This document shows positions 39,625 to 49,025 of a DNA stretch of 64,000 nt, piece by piece. The stretch covers positions 1 through 64,000 of the forward strand of contig DASYYY010000036.1 of NCBI GenBank assembly GCA_035933635.1, in the 5' to 3' direction. The translations under genes and the position numbers were made by a program. Numbering within the stretch: the stretch's first letter is position 1; every line of letters begins with the position of its first letter. The stretch is from JAKIVR01 sp035933635. GTDB taxonomy: Archaea > Thermoplasmatota > Thermoplasmata > Lutacidiplasmatales > UBA184. Under the pieces are notes generated by a model that made no database searches, was not told where the DNA came from, and saw only the letters and a program-made list of their open reading frames with translations.

Positions 39625-40358
39625 GCCTGATGAGGACCGTTCGCCAGACCGTCGACGCGACGCTGATGGCCTACCGGTCGGCCTCGCGCGACCTCGGACT
39701 GCTGTTGGCGTTCATCATCCTCTTCCCGATCGGGTTCCTGTTCTTCCTGGGCCAGATCGTCGCCCCGGCTCAGCGGCCCCACGTGCTCGTCGGGTCGATC
39801 ATGATGGAGATGGCGCTGTTGAACATCAACGTCATCGCCCAGAGCATCGGGCAGGACAAGGAGAGCAAGCTCTACGACCTCTGGGTTTCGCTCCCGATGA
39901 GCCCGGTCGTCTACGTCACCTCCCTCGCGCTCTCGTTCCTGCCCTTCTCGCTACTCTCGGCGGGGATCACGCTGGCCGTGGGGGCGGTATGGTTCGGCAT
40001 CGGGGCGTTCTCCATCGGCGTGCTCCTCGCGGCGCTGCTGCTCGTCTGGGCCTCGACGCTCGGGATCGGGTTCCTGGTCGGTGTGTACGGGACCTCGCCG
40101 CGACAGATCAACACCTCCGCCCAGTTCGTCGGGATCGTGATGACGTTCTTCGCGCCGGTCTTCTATCCCGTCACGGCGCTGCCGGTCGCGCTCCAGTACC
40201 TCGCGTACGCCTGGCCGTTGACCTGGGGTGCGATCCTGCTCCAGGCGATCCTGACCGGATCGGCCACGGGGGTGCTCGCCGCCGGTGGCGTGCTCGCCGT
40301 CTTCGCCGTCGCATGGGTGGTATTGATCGGGATCGGCCTTCGGTGGCGACAGGTCTGA
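39621..40358 (+). CDS. ABC-2 type permease
   Basis: A 245-residue membrane protein with six hydrophobic segments (LLLAFIILFPIGFLFFLGQ, LLSAGITLAVGAVWFGI, SIGVLLAALLLVWASTLGIG and others), the layout of ABC-2 exporters. ATGA overlap with the ATPase gene. In the family two copies of the permease work with two ATPases to export drugs, lipids or polysaccharide. A winged-helix gene ends convergently 60 bases downstream. Confidence 0.82.
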   Translation: MSLMRTVRQTVDATLMAYRSASRDLGLLLAFIILFPIGFLFFLGQIVAPAQRPHVLVGSIMMEMALLNINVIAQSIGQDKESKLYDLWVSLPMSPVVYVTSLALSFLPFSLLSAGITLAVGAVWFGIGAFSIGVLLAALLLVWASTLGIGFLVGVYGTSPRQINTSAQFVGIVMTFFAPVFYPVTALPVALQYLAYAWPLTWGAILLQAILTGSATGVLAAGGVLAVFAVAWVVLIGIGLRWRQV

Positions 40359-40421
40359 CCTCGTCGTCCAGAGGCTGTGCCTCGGCGGAAGGACGCGTCG
40401 GCGGCGGAATCACGGGACCGG

Positions 40422-40742
40422 TCAGCCCGGGCGCATCTCGGGCGGACCGGGCGGTCCGTCGCGGTCGAAGAGTTCGGTGAAGGCCCGCATTCGCCAATAG
40501 GTGTCCAGGAATTGTTGGCCCCGCGGGGTAAGGTCGTACAGCGTGACGTCGGCGACCGAGGTGGTGCGGATCAGCCCCAGGTCGAGGAGCTTGGCGAGGG
40601 CGGTGTTCAGTCGGTCCACGGGCATTCCGACCGCATAGGAGACCCGAGTGACCCGACCTTGGCCCCGATATCGCTTGATGACCTCGAGGATCTCGGCGTA
40701 GAGGTCGGTCCGTTCTCGTCGGCGCGACGGCCGAAGCTCCAT
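40422..40742 (-). CDS. Small winged-helix transcription regulator
   Basis: A 106-residue protein from ATG 40742. RTDLYAEILEVIKRYRGQG starts a winged-helix domain, with SYAVGMPVDRLNTALAKLL as recognition helix and VADVTLYDLTPRGQQFL as the wing and last helix, the pattern of archaeal Sso10a/ArnR1-like regulators. A long C-terminal helix and Pro-rich end follow. Regulation of the adjacent ABC exporter is possible. Confidence 0.75.
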   Translation of the reverse strand: MELRPSRRRERTDLYAEILEVIKRYRGQGRVTRVSYAVGMPVDRLNTALAKLLDLGLIRTTSVADVTLYDLTPRGQQFLDTYWRMRAFTELFDRDGPPGPPEMRPG

Positions 40743-40765
40743 GGGAGGAAGGGGCGCGCCCGGCC

Positions 40766-41989
40766 TCAGAGCGGTGCGGGCGGGAGGGTGGCGACTTTCT
40801 GGGCTGGGCTGCGCAGGACCAGATCCCGACCGACCCGCAGATCGTCGGTGTACTGGACGCTCTCGGCCACGCACCCGTCGTCCATCGACACCCGGGTGCC
40901 GTAGACGCGCCGGACGACGCAACGCTCATCGACCTCGACGACCCCGCCGTAGAGGTCCTCGGCGTTGGACTTCCGTCCGAGCTCGATCCGCTCGGCCACC
41001 AGTGGGCCCGTCACCGTCGCCTTCCGACCCAGTTCGATCTGTCGGGACTTGAACCCGCGAACGGTCCTAAGCGTCCCGCCGATCTCGGCATTGCCGGTGA
41101 GGATCGCCGAGTTCGCCGAGAAGGTGCCGCCGATCTCCAGGTCACCGGCCGTCAGATCCCCGCGGATCTCCACCGTGCCACCGACCTCCATCTTGCCGGC
41201 GAGGGCGAGCGCCTCGGCGACCCAGAGCTTGCCGCCGACCTCGACCGACTGGCCCCGCGCGCTGCCGCGCAGCTCGATGACGCCACCGACCTCGATCGAT
41301 TCGAATTCCAGCGCGCCGAGCGCGACGACGCTCCCGCCGACCTCGATGCTCCCGCCCTTGGACCCCGGCCCGAGCTCGACGGTGCCGCCGACGCTCAGCG
41401 AACCGAACTCGAGGGCTCCGCGGGTCCGGAACGCGCCACCGACCTCGATGCGCTCGCGGATCCAACCGTCGCCCACCTCCGCGGTCCCACCGGTCTCGAG
41501 GGAGGAGAGGTGGACCGTCCCGGCCTTGGCCGAGCCGCCGACCTCGAGCGTGCGGGACTCCAGGAGGCCACTGACCTCCATGCGGCCGCCCACGGAGACC
41601 GACTCCGCGGTGAGATCGTGCTCGACGCGCAACTCACCGCCGACGTCCACACGCGCGGCCTTCAGGTTCCCCGCGACACGGAGCAGCCGATCCACATCGA
41701 CCGCCGACGCTTCGAGCGGGCCATCGACCTCGACGCGGGACTCCTCGGCGTCCAGCGTACCGTGCACGATGAGCGGACCCATCACCCGGAGGTCGCCGTC
41801 CTCGATCTCGAGGCTCGCGCACTCGAGGCCGCACTCGATCGTGGCGTTCCCATCGAATCGGACCTCGCCCGTCACCTTGACCGTCGTCCCGGCGGAGGCG
41901 TAGATCCGGACCGAACCCTTCGCGGTCAGGTCTCCCTCGACCACGCCCAGCGCGGTGCGGCTCCCGCGGGGGAGCTCCGTGTCGCCCAT
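40766..41989 (-). CDS. Bactofilin-like beta-helix repeat protein
   Basis: A 407-residue protein built almost entirely of repeats of about 17-22 residues with the core (I/L/V)EVGG, such as SVEVGGKLWVAEA, IEVGGVIELRG and SLSVGGTVELG. This is the polymer-forming cytoskeletal (bactofilin) type of right-handed beta-helix, but roughly three times the length of a bactofilin domain and without a membrane anchor. It could form filaments or a surface scaffold. Start at ATG 41989. It is followed by the small winged-helix gene 24 bases later on the same strand. Confidence 0.75.
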   Translation of the reverse strand: MGDTELPRGSRTALGVVEGDLTAKGSVRIYASAGTTVKVTGEVRFDGNATIECGLECASLEIEDGDLRVMGPLIVHGTLDAEESRVEVDGPLEASAVDVDRLLRVAGNLKAARVDVGGELRVEHDLTAESVSVGGRMEVSGLLESRTLEVGGSAKAGTVHLSSLETGGTAEVGDGWIRERIEVGGAFRTRGALEFGSLSVGGTVELGPGSKGGSIEVGGSVVALGALEFESIEVGGVIELRGSARGQSVEVGGKLWVAEALALAGKMEVGGTVEIRGDLTAGDLEIGGTFSANSAILTGNAEIGGTLRTVRGFKSRQIELGRKATVTGPLVAERIELGRKSNAEDLYGGVVEVDERCVVRRVYGTRVSMDDGCVAESVQYTDDLRVGRDLVLRSPAQKVATLPPAPL

Positions 41990-42069
41990 GGTCGTGGGGA
42001 GGACGGGGGGTCCTAAAGGGGTAGGTCACCGACGGTGAGCACGCCTCGCGAGCGACCGCGGCCGGGCCG

Positions 42070-43662
42070 CTACCGGGGCGGTCGGTAGGTCAGGCCCATC
42101 GCCTCACGATCGTGCTGGGCGCCCGCGGGCCGCTGGCGGAGCACGTAGCGTTGGGCCTTCTGGTTCGCGGTCTTCGGGATCTCGTCGAGGAACTCGAGGT
42201 AGCGCGGGACCATGAAGAAGGGAAGGCGCTCCGCGCAGAAGTCGAACAGTGCGCGCGGTTCGACCGTGGCTCCCGGCTTGAGGCGCACGAACGCCTTGAC
42301 ATCCTCCTCGCCGAGGGGCGACGGGACACCCACCACCACGCTCTCGAACACCGCGGGGTGAGTGTTCAGCACGCTCTCGACATCGTACGGCGCGAGGTTC
42401 TCCCCGCGCCGGCGGATGACGTCCTTCTTCCGGTCGACGAAATAGTAGTACCCATCGGCGTCCCGCGTGACGAAGTCGCCGGTGTGGAACCAGAGGTTCC
42501 GCCACGCGTCGACGGTCTGGTCGGCCTTGTTCAGATAGCCGAGGTACATCGTGTACGGCTGTCGGGGCCGGACGACGAGCTCCCCGCGCTGTCCGTCGGG
42601 CACCGGCCGGTCCGCTTCGTCGACGACCTGCGCCTCGACGAAGCCGAGCGGCGTACCGACCGAGCCGACCCGGACCCGATCCGGGGGGTTCATCAGCGTC
42701 GTGCACCCGCACTCGGTCATCCCGTACAGTTCGATGATGGAGAGACCGAAACGCGACTCGAATGCGGGCCAGATCTCTTTGGTCGCGCCGGCGGTCAGCG
42801 CCACGCGCACCCGGTGGGTGCGGTCGCTGGCCTTCTCGGGCTGTTTGTAGAGGACGTTGATCATCGAGATCAGCAACGAGACGTGGGTGGCGCCCACCGC
42901 CGCCGCGGACTCCCAGAACGTCGTGGCGTGAAACCGCTCGTCGTAGGCCGCGAGTAGGTCGTTCTCGAGGGCGACGAGCGTCGTCATCTCCTGGGCATTG
43001 CAGTGGAACAGCGGCAAGGCCGTGAACAGGACGCTCGTAGGGTCCAACCGGCTGCGCGCGGCGATCTCCCGGGGCGTCGTGACGTACTTCTCGTGCGGGA
43101 TCACGGCGCCCTTGGGGGGACCGGTCGTCCCGCTGGTGTAGAGGATTCCCGCCGGGGTCCATGGGTGGATCTCGACCGAGGGAGCTGGGCCGACCGCGGA
43201 TTCGAGCTCGGACCAACTGCGCGCGTCCGCCGTGCCCGCTATCGCACCCTCGGAATCGACGCGCCACTCGGCGGTGAGGGGAAGCCCCGCCCTGACCACG
43301 TCGAGCGTTTCGACCAACCGCCGGTCGACGACGATCCCCTTGGCCCCGCAGTCGAGCAGCTCGTACCGGAGGAGGTCGCCTTTCAGGGCGGTGTTGAGGG
43401 GGACGACGACGACCCCGGCTTTTGCCGCTCCGAACCAGAGCAGAGGGAACTCCGGCGAGTTGAACAGCAGCGCCGCCACGCGATCGCCGACCTCGAAACC
43501 GGCCGCACGAAGCCCGGAGGCCACCCGATCGCTCTGTCGGTCCAGCTCGAGGTAGGATATCGTCCGGGAAGGAAAGCGCAGCGCCGGCCGTCCGCCGTTC
43601 TTCAGTGCCTTGGTCCGGACGAGACCGACGAGGTCGTGGAACTCCTCGCCCGGATCGAGCAT
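42070..43662 (-). CDS. Acyl-CoA synthetase (AMP-forming)
   Basis: A 530-residue ANL-superfamily enzyme from ATG 43662; residues upstream of this start are low complexity. Motif YTSGTTGPPKGA (phosphate-binding loop), YGMTECG, HTGDF and the hinge DRKKDVIRRRGEN are all present, and PKTANQKAQR near the C terminus carries the adenylation Lys. It is closest in appearance to CaiC-like medium-chain or carnitine-type CoA ligases. It would activate a fatty or organic acid with ATP and CoA. A Nudix gene starts divergently 79 bp away. Confidence 0.88.
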   Translation of the reverse strand: MLDPGEEFHDLVGLVRTKALKNGGRPALRFPSRTISYLELDRQSDRVASGLRAAGFEVGDRVAALLFNSPEFPLLWFGAAKAGVVVVPLNTALKGDLLRYELLDCGAKGIVVDRRLVETLDVVRAGLPLTAEWRVDSEGAIAGTADARSWSELESAVGPAPSVEIHPWTPAGILYTSGTTGPPKGAVIPHEKYVTTPREIAARSRLDPTSVLFTALPLFHCNAQEMTTLVALENDLLAAYDERFHATTFWESAAAVGATHVSLLISMINVLYKQPEKASDRTHRVRVALTAGATKEIWPAFESRFGLSIIELYGMTECGCTTLMNPPDRVRVGSVGTPLGFVEAQVVDEADRPVPDGQRGELVVRPRQPYTMYLGYLNKADQTVDAWRNLWFHTGDFVTRDADGYYYFVDRKKDVIRRRGENLAPYDVESVLNTHPAVFESVVVGVPSPLGEEDVKAFVRLKPGATVEPRALFDFCAERLPFFMVPRYLEFLDEIPKTANQKAQRYVLRQRPAGAQHDREAMGLTYRPPR

Positions 43663-43741
43663 CCTCGGTTCCGGAGGGGGGACACGCCATAACGGTGCCG
43701 TCGAGGCGAGCGCTCTTACCGAGCTCGCGGCTGGTGCCGGC

Positions 43742-44230
43742 ATGCCTTCCCGCAGCGCACCGTACCGTCCGGACGCGCCGGCGGTCGTCGAACTGGCGGC
43801 GGGAGCGGTCCTGGCGCATCGGGCCTCGCGGGAGATACTTCTCCTCCACGAGCGGCAGGAGGGTCGGTGGTGTCTACCGAAGGGTCACGTCGAGCCCGGC
43901 GAGTCGGTCCTCGACGCCGCTCGACGGGAGGTCCGAGAGGAAACCGGGATTGCTTCGTTCGTCCTGGGGGAGGAGCTGGCCGAGGTGCGCTACCGCTTCT
44001 TCGCTCCCCGCCGCGGCGTGAACGTGTTCAAGTCGGCGGTCTACTTCTTCGCGGAGACCTCCGAGCGGACGAGCCGTCCGGAGGAGATTTTCGATGAAGC
44101 TCGGTGGGTGCCGTCGCCGGTGGCGCTTCGACTCGTTCCATTCCCGACGGACCGGCTCGTACTCGCGTCGGCTCTGAGCTACCTCGCCCATGGTCGTGCT
44201 CGCCGGGGTCGCGGATCCGAGGAAGCCTGA
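43742..44230 (+). CDS. Nudix hydrolase
   Basis: A 162-residue protein with a complete Nudix box (GHVEPGESVLDAARREV...EETG), matching G-x5-E-x7-REUXEE-x-G-U. LCLPKGH-type context (RWCLPKGHVEP) points to the diadenosine-polyphosphate or ADP-ribose branch. It would cleave a nucleoside diphosphate linked to another group. Start at ATG 43742. A short C-terminal basic stretch completes it. Confidence 0.9.
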   Translation: MPSRSAPYRPDAPAVVELAAGAVLAHRASREILLLHERQEGRWCLPKGHVEPGESVLDAARREVREETGIASFVLGEELAEVRYRFFAPRRGVNVFKSAVYFFAETSERTSRPEEIFDEARWVPSPVALRLVPFPTDRLVLASALSYLAHGRARRGRGSEEA

Positions 44231-44404
44231 CCCCCTCCATCCGCTCCTCCGCAAGAGGTAACGGACCGAGTCGGACGACCCCGAACGGGGTCCAGGTGCG
44301 GGGCCGCTCTGGGCCACCCGGGCACGATTAGGGGAGGACGCTACGCCTCGGCCTCCCGGTCTCCTTCATCTTCGATGACCTCGTACCGGCGTGGGGCGAG
44401 GCCG

Positions 44405-44869
44405 ATGAAGTGGGTAACTCGGGAGAAGGCGAGGGTCGACCGGATTGCTTGCCCATGGCTCATCCGCCGGTTCATCGATCCGGAGGCCGAGTTCCTGTAC
44501 GTGCCCAAAAACGAGGTACTGAAGGTTGCGATTTCCGAGGGGGCCACCCCGTTCGACGTTCCGGGAGTCGAGCTGCACCACTTCGAGGAGGGCGGCCAAG
44601 AGTTCGTCACCTTCGACGCTCTGATCCGCAAGTACCGGCTGAAGGATCCGGCGCTGCTGGAGTTGGCCAAGCTCGTCCGAGTGGCCGACGGGGGCTCCGG
44701 TGCGGAGCCTGAGGCCGCTGGGCTGGAGGCGGCAGCCACCGGTTTCCGGCTGATCGCCAAGGACGACCATGACAATCAGCGGCTCCAATTCCCACTGTAC
44801 GATGCGCTCTACGCCTACTGCAAGTGGAAGGTCGAGGAGCACGGGCGCCTCGAACACACGGGTCGGTAG
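44405..44869 (+). CDS. ChrB-like chromate-resistance C-terminal domain protein
   Basis: A 154-residue protein that equals the C-terminal half of ChrB: MKWVTREKARVDRIACPWLI opens it, FIDPEAEFLYVP and GVELHHFEEGGQEF follow, the last with a possible metal pair. In bacteria ChrB regulates or supports the ChrA chromate efflux pump, but no chrA is seen here. The N-terminal ChrB half is absent. As an orphan in archaea it may have another role. Start at ATG 44405. Confidence 0.85.
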   Translation: MKWVTREKARVDRIACPWLIRRFIDPEAEFLYVPKNEVLKVAISEGATPFDVPGVELHHFEEGGQEFVTFDALIRKYRLKDPALLELAKLVRVADGGSGAEPEAAGLEAAATGFRLIAKDDHDNQRLQFPLYDALYAYCKWKVEEHGRLEHTGR

Positions 44870-44996
44870 GCCCCGCCGGGCCTGAGCGCGGCGCGGTCCG
44901 CGATCGGGGCGGGCGTTTCGCGGGGCACCGTGGGCTCGGGCGCATCGACCTCCCCGGGCGCGACGTGGCCCCGGCCGGTCCACCGGGGGCCCCGGC

Positions 44997-46664
44997 TCAA
45001 TCCGAGGGGAGTCGAAACCGCGCCCGCCCGGCGACGGCCTGCGACTCGGGGTACCCGGCGTCGGCGTGCCGCGCCACCCCGATCCCCGGGTCGTTGTTCA
45101 GGACCCGAGCGATGCGCTGAGCGGCGTCGTCGGTCCCGTCGGCCACGATGACCAGCCCCGCGTGGATCGAGTTGCCGATGCCGACACCCCCGCCGTGGTG
45201 GACCGAGACCCAGCTCGCACCGCCGGCGACGTTCAGCAGCGCGTTGAGGATCGGCCAGTCGGCGATGGCGTCGGAGCCGTCGAGCATCCCCTCGGTCTCG
45301 CGGTAGGGGCTCGCCACGCTACCGGTGTCGTGGTGGTCCCGCCCGATTGCGATCGGGGCGTGCAGCGCCCCATCGTGTACCATCTCGTTGACGAGCCGGC
45401 CGAACCGCTCGCGCTCGCCGTAGCCCATATAGCAGATACGTGCCGGAAGTCCCTGGAACTGGACGCGCGCCGCCGCCAACCGGATCCACCGGGCCAGCGG
45501 CTCGTTCGCGGCGAATTCCCGAACGATCATCCGGTCGATCGCACCGATGTCCTCCGCATCGCCGCTCAGGGCGACCCACCGGAACGGGCCGCTCCCGACC
45601 GCGAACAGCGGCCGGATGTACTTCGGGACATAACCGGGGATGTCGAACGCCCGCTCGACCCCCGCCGCCTTCGCCTGGGTGCGGAAGTTGTTCCCGTAAT
45701 CGAACGCCGTGGCTCCTCGGCGTTGCAGCTCCAGGATCGCTCGGGCCTCTTCGGCGATCGAGGCGCGGACCTGGACGAGGTAGTCGGCGGGATCGTTCTT
45801 GCGTGCGGTCGCGGCGGTCGCCGGGGTCATCCCGACGGGGAGATAGCCGACCTGCAGATCGTGCGCCGCCGTCTGGTCGGAGACGATGTCCGGCGTGATC
45901 TTCCTCCGAACGAGCTCGGGGTAGACCTCTGCCGCGTTGGCGAGCAGCGCCACCGACGCGGGACGTCGGGCGGCGATCGATTCGCGAACGATCCCCAGCG
46001 CCTCGTCGAGGTCGCTCGCCGAGCGCTCGACGTACTGTTTATCGAGCCGACGCTCGATGGCCGCCGGGTCGACGTCGACGACCAGGGCGACGCCGCCGAG
46101 CATCGTCACAGCGAGCGGTTGCGCACCGCCCATCTCCCCGAGCCCCGAGCTGAGCATCCAGCGTCCGGTGAGGTCCGGCGCGCCGAACTCGATCCGGGCC
46201 AGGGACGCGAGGGTCTCGTAGGTCCCCTGGAGGATCCCCTGGGTCCCGATGTAGATCCAGCTCCCGGCCGTCATCTGGCCGTACATCGTCAGCCCCCGGG
46301 CCTCGAGGTCCCAGAAGGTCTCGTCGGTGGCCCACTTCGGGACGACCATGGCGTTCACGATCAGCACGCGCGGAGCGCCGGGGTGGGTCGGGAAGACCCC
46401 GACCGGTTTGCCCGACTGGACCAGGAGCGTCTCGTCGTTCCCGAGCTCGCGGAGCGCCGCGACGATCCGATGGTAGGCCTTCCAGTTCCGAGCGGCCTTG
46501 CCGCGACCGCCGTACACCACCAGGTGGGCGGGGTCGCGGGCGACCTCGGGGTCGAGGTTGTTCATCAGGAGGCGCAGCGCCGCCTCCTGCGACCAACCCC
46601 GGCAGGAGAGCTCCGTGCCGCGCGGGGCGCGGATCACCTCGGGGTTCTGGGTTCGCTCGAGCAC
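44997..46664 (-). CDS. hutU: Urocanate hydratase
   Basis: A 555-residue urocanase, which adds water to urocanate using tightly bound NAD+ as an electrophile, the second step of histidine degradation. GLGEMGGAQPLAV is the NAD site, LPARICYMGYGER carries the conserved Cys, and YGGRGKAARNWKAY, DQTAAHDLQVGYLP and HHDTGSVASPY are strongly conserved blocks. Length is normal. None of the other hut genes (hutH, hutI) is in the window, so they must be elsewhere or the enzyme serves another use. Confidence 0.95.
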   Translation of the reverse strand: MLERTQNPEVIRAPRGTELSCRGWSQEAALRLLMNNLDPEVARDPAHLVVYGGRGKAARNWKAYHRIVAALRELGNDETLLVQSGKPVGVFPTHPGAPRVLIVNAMVVPKWATDETFWDLEARGLTMYGQMTAGSWIYIGTQGILQGTYETLASLARIEFGAPDLTGRWMLSSGLGEMGGAQPLAVTMLGGVALVVDVDPAAIERRLDKQYVERSASDLDEALGIVRESIAARRPASVALLANAAEVYPELVRRKITPDIVSDQTAAHDLQVGYLPVGMTPATAATARKNDPADYLVQVRASIAEEARAILELQRRGATAFDYGNNFRTQAKAAGVERAFDIPGYVPKYIRPLFAVGSGPFRWVALSGDAEDIGAIDRMIVREFAANEPLARWIRLAAARVQFQGLPARICYMGYGERERFGRLVNEMVHDGALHAPIAIGRDHHDTGSVASPYRETEGMLDGSDAIADWPILNALLNVAGGASWVSVHHGGGVGIGNSIHAGLVIVADGTDDAAQRIARVLNNDPGIGVARHADAGYPESQAVAGRARFRLPSD

Positions 46665-46722
46665 GGCCCGAGGACCCGCCGCGGGGTAATGAACCCGCTC
46701 GCGGCCACCGGGCTCGGCCGGC

Positions 46723-48042
46723 TCAGGCGATCCACGCCGTGTAGTAGAAGTAGATCAGGTAGACCCCGACGATGACGAGGGCCACCGCGCTGACCTTCTT
46801 GATGATCGGGGTCCAGGCCTTCAACTGGTTGACGTACCGCTGCCCGGCGACGGCGAGGATCAGCGTCACCCCCACCATCAGTACCGCGGCGGTCAGGGCG
46901 AAGATGAGGATCGTGACGAGGCCGCTGAGGAAACCGAGCGCCATCCCGGCCACGACCACCGATAGGATGACGGGGAAGACGCACCCCGCGGCGGCGGCCG
47001 CGTAGCCCATCCCGTAGCCGAACACCTTGAGATAGAGCGATCCGCCGGTCGCCGCCGCGGCGACCGGCACGGGGGCGTTGGCGTCCCGACCGGTGATCCG
47101 GCCCCAGAGGTTCTGCAGCGGGGTGATGATCCGCCAATACTGCAGGTTGGTCACCAGCAGGGCGCCGAGGACGATCAGCACCCCGCCGACGATCACGAGC
47201 AGGAACTTGATGTCCCCGGAGATCAGGCTCGCCGCGTAGATCAGCGCGACCCCGAGCAGCAGGAAGACGATCAGCATGCCCAGTGCGGAGAGCGTACCCG
47301 CGGCGAGCGCGCGCCGGGTCGCGCTGGAGTAGGCGCCCTTCCCGGTTTGGGAGGCATTGACGTTGAGCCCGAGGAAGAGGCTCATGTAACCGGGGAACAT
47401 CGGAAACGCGCACGGCGAGAAGAACGTCGTCACGCCCGCGACCGCCGCCAATACGAAGACGCTCAGCGAGACGATCGAGATTGCCGCCGCGTGACCGGTC
47501 AGGGCGTTCGAGATCGAGGACTGGATCGTCGACTGGCTCTGGATCCCGCTCCCCTGGTAGACCGCATGGCCGCCCTCGTCGATGACGAAGACCTGCGGGA
47601 TGTCGCTCACCCCGTAGGCGTGCGAGACGGACAACGAGGGGGTGTCCTGGGCCATCAGCCAGGTGATGTTGTTGGCGTTGTGGTAGGCCTTGAGCGCCGG
47701 GATCGTGTCCCCGAACGACGGCTCGATGTAGATCGAGAGCATGTGGACGTCGGTCGTTCCGGTGCGGTTGTAGCCCGCATAGATCGACGACAGGCTCTTC
47801 TCGACGATCTGGCAGGCGCTGCACGAGAGGGACGTGAACTCGATGACGACGACGCTATTGGTCCGGAAGTTCGAAAGGGTGACCGGCTGTCCGTAGATGT
47901 CGTTCAGCGTGAAGTTCGGGGCGAGGGGCGCCGAGGCCGCTGCCTCGGTGACGAGCAAGAGGCCGCTCGTCGCGACCAATGCGGCGACCGCCGCGACCAG
48001 TAGGGCGGCGCGAGGCAGGGGAAGGCGACGCAGCCCGTTCAT
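46723..48042 (-). CDS. Thioredoxin-fold domain fused to CcdA/DsbD-type membrane electron carrier
   Basis: A 439-residue protein. After a signal segment (AALLVAAVAALVATSGLLLV) lies an extracytoplasmic thioredoxin/redoxin domain (about 30-160) with CSAC as its CxxC and IPQVFVIDEGG as the cis-Pro strand. The rest is a six-helix CcdA domain with the paired cysteines SPCAFPMFPGY and AAGCVFPVI that pass electrons across the membrane. The layout resembles DsbD in reverse order. It would bring cytoplasmic reducing power, e.g. from thioredoxin, to exported proteins. It ends next to two further secreted proteins with redox features. Confidence 0.85.
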   Translation of the reverse strand: MNGLRRLPLPRAALLVAAVAALVATSGLLLVTEAAASAPLAPNFTLNDIYGQPVTLSNFRTNSVVVIEFTSLSCSACQIVEKSLSSIYAGYNRTGTTDVHMLSIYIEPSFGDTIPALKAYHNANNITWLMAQDTPSLSVSHAYGVSDIPQVFVIDEGGHAVYQGSGIQSQSTIQSSISNALTGHAAAISIVSLSVFVLAAVAGVTTFFSPCAFPMFPGYMSLFLGLNVNASQTGKGAYSSATRRALAAGTLSALGMLIVFLLLGVALIYAASLISGDIKFLLVIVGGVLIVLGALLVTNLQYWRIITPLQNLWGRITGRDANAPVPVAAAATGGSLYLKVFGYGMGYAAAAAGCVFPVILSVVVAGMALGFLSGLVTILIFALTAAVLMVGVTLILAVAGQRYVNQLKAWTPIIKKVSAVALVIVGVYLIYFYYTAWIA

Positions 48043-48043
48043 A

Positions 48044-48952
48044 CTAGGGGGTCTCCGGAGCGCCGGTCGGAGCGGCCGGCTCGGGGGGCGATTTTCTCCG
48101 CGAACGTAGGGCGAGGATCCCACCCAGGACGACGACGAGCACGATCACAAGGAGGAGCCCGAGGCCGGGAAGGGTCGTGAAGAACGATCCGCCGGTGGAG
48201 TTCTTGGCCGGCTGGGTGGTCGGCGCCGCCGTCAACGAAACATCCTTGGAGGACGCAGCGCCGGCGATGGCGATCGGGACCGTGGAGACGGTGTAGCCGC
48301 CCTTGGTCACGGTCAGGTTGTAGGTCCCGTTCGGGATCCCCGTCAGCGTGTAGCCGCCGGTGGCGTTGGTCAGAGCCGTCGAGACGTTCGCCGCGTTGAC
48401 GCTGACGTTCGCGCCGACGACGGGGGCACCCGTCTTCGCATCCACGACCTTTCCCGTGAGGCTGTAGACCTCGCCCGTGACGAGGATCTCGTACATGTAC
48501 TCGCCCGTGACCGACTGGGCGATCGTCTGGTTGGCGAACGCGTTGGGGATCGCCGGCTCGGTCGAGGTCGAGTTATCGCTGTACTCGATCGTGATGTTGT
48601 ACCCGCCGCGAATGCCGGGGTTCATCCCGCTGTAGTCGGTCATCGGGCCGGTCGTGCCGACATACCAGTCGGTGCCCTTCTGCAGGTTCATCGTGACGGG
48701 CAGGTAGCAGAGCGAACTCGTCAACTGGCAGAACGTGAACCAGATCGACGCGATGTTCGTCGTGCTCGCGACCTCCAGGTGGACCGAGAAGGGACTCGTC
48801 TGAGGGATCCGACCGGGCGTGTGATAGACCGAGAGCACGGTCGCCGACGCCTCCGCCCGGGGAGGGCTCGAGCTGCCGGAGGGGATCGCCGTCAGGAGCA
48901 CCGCCACGACGGCGGCCATGGCGGCCAGGCTCGCGATCCTAGGGCGCCTCAT
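48044..48952 (-). CDS. Anchored surface protein with carboxypeptidase-regulatory-like domain
   Basis: A 302-residue protein with a signal peptide (ASLAAMAAVVAVLLTAIPSG), a first beta-rich domain, then a carboxypeptidase regulatory-like domain (SLTGKVVDAKTGAPVVGANV, NATGGYTLTGIPNGTYNLTV) and a C-terminal membrane helix (LGLLLVIVLVVVLGGILAL) with a basic tail. It starts next to the CcdA-fusion gene and likely forms an operon with it. Function is probably structural or binding. Confidence 0.78.
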   Translation of the reverse strand: MRRPRIASLAAMAAVVAVLLTAIPSGSSSPPRAEASATVLSVYHTPGRIPQTSPFSVHLEVASTTNIASIWFTFCQLTSSLCYLPVTMNLQKGTDWYVGTTGPMTDYSGMNPGIRGGYNITIEYSDNSTSTEPAIPNAFANQTIAQSVTGEYMYEILVTGEVYSLTGKVVDAKTGAPVVGANVSVNAANVSTALTNATGGYTLTGIPNGTYNLTVTKGGYTVSTVPIAIAGAASSKDVSLTAAPTTQPAKNSTGGSFFTTLPGLGLLLVIVLVVVLGGILALRSRRKSPPEPAAPTGAPETP

Positions 48953-49025
48953 GGGCGTTCGGGTCCCACCCCTTCCTGGGGGTCCCCACGCGGGGCCGGT
49001 AGCGGAGCGCCTTGGCGCGCTCCGC

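Noticed and set aside
45066..46775. A 569-codon plus-strand frame opposite urocanate hydratase
   Set aside because: Antisense of a fully conserved enzyme; no motif of its own.
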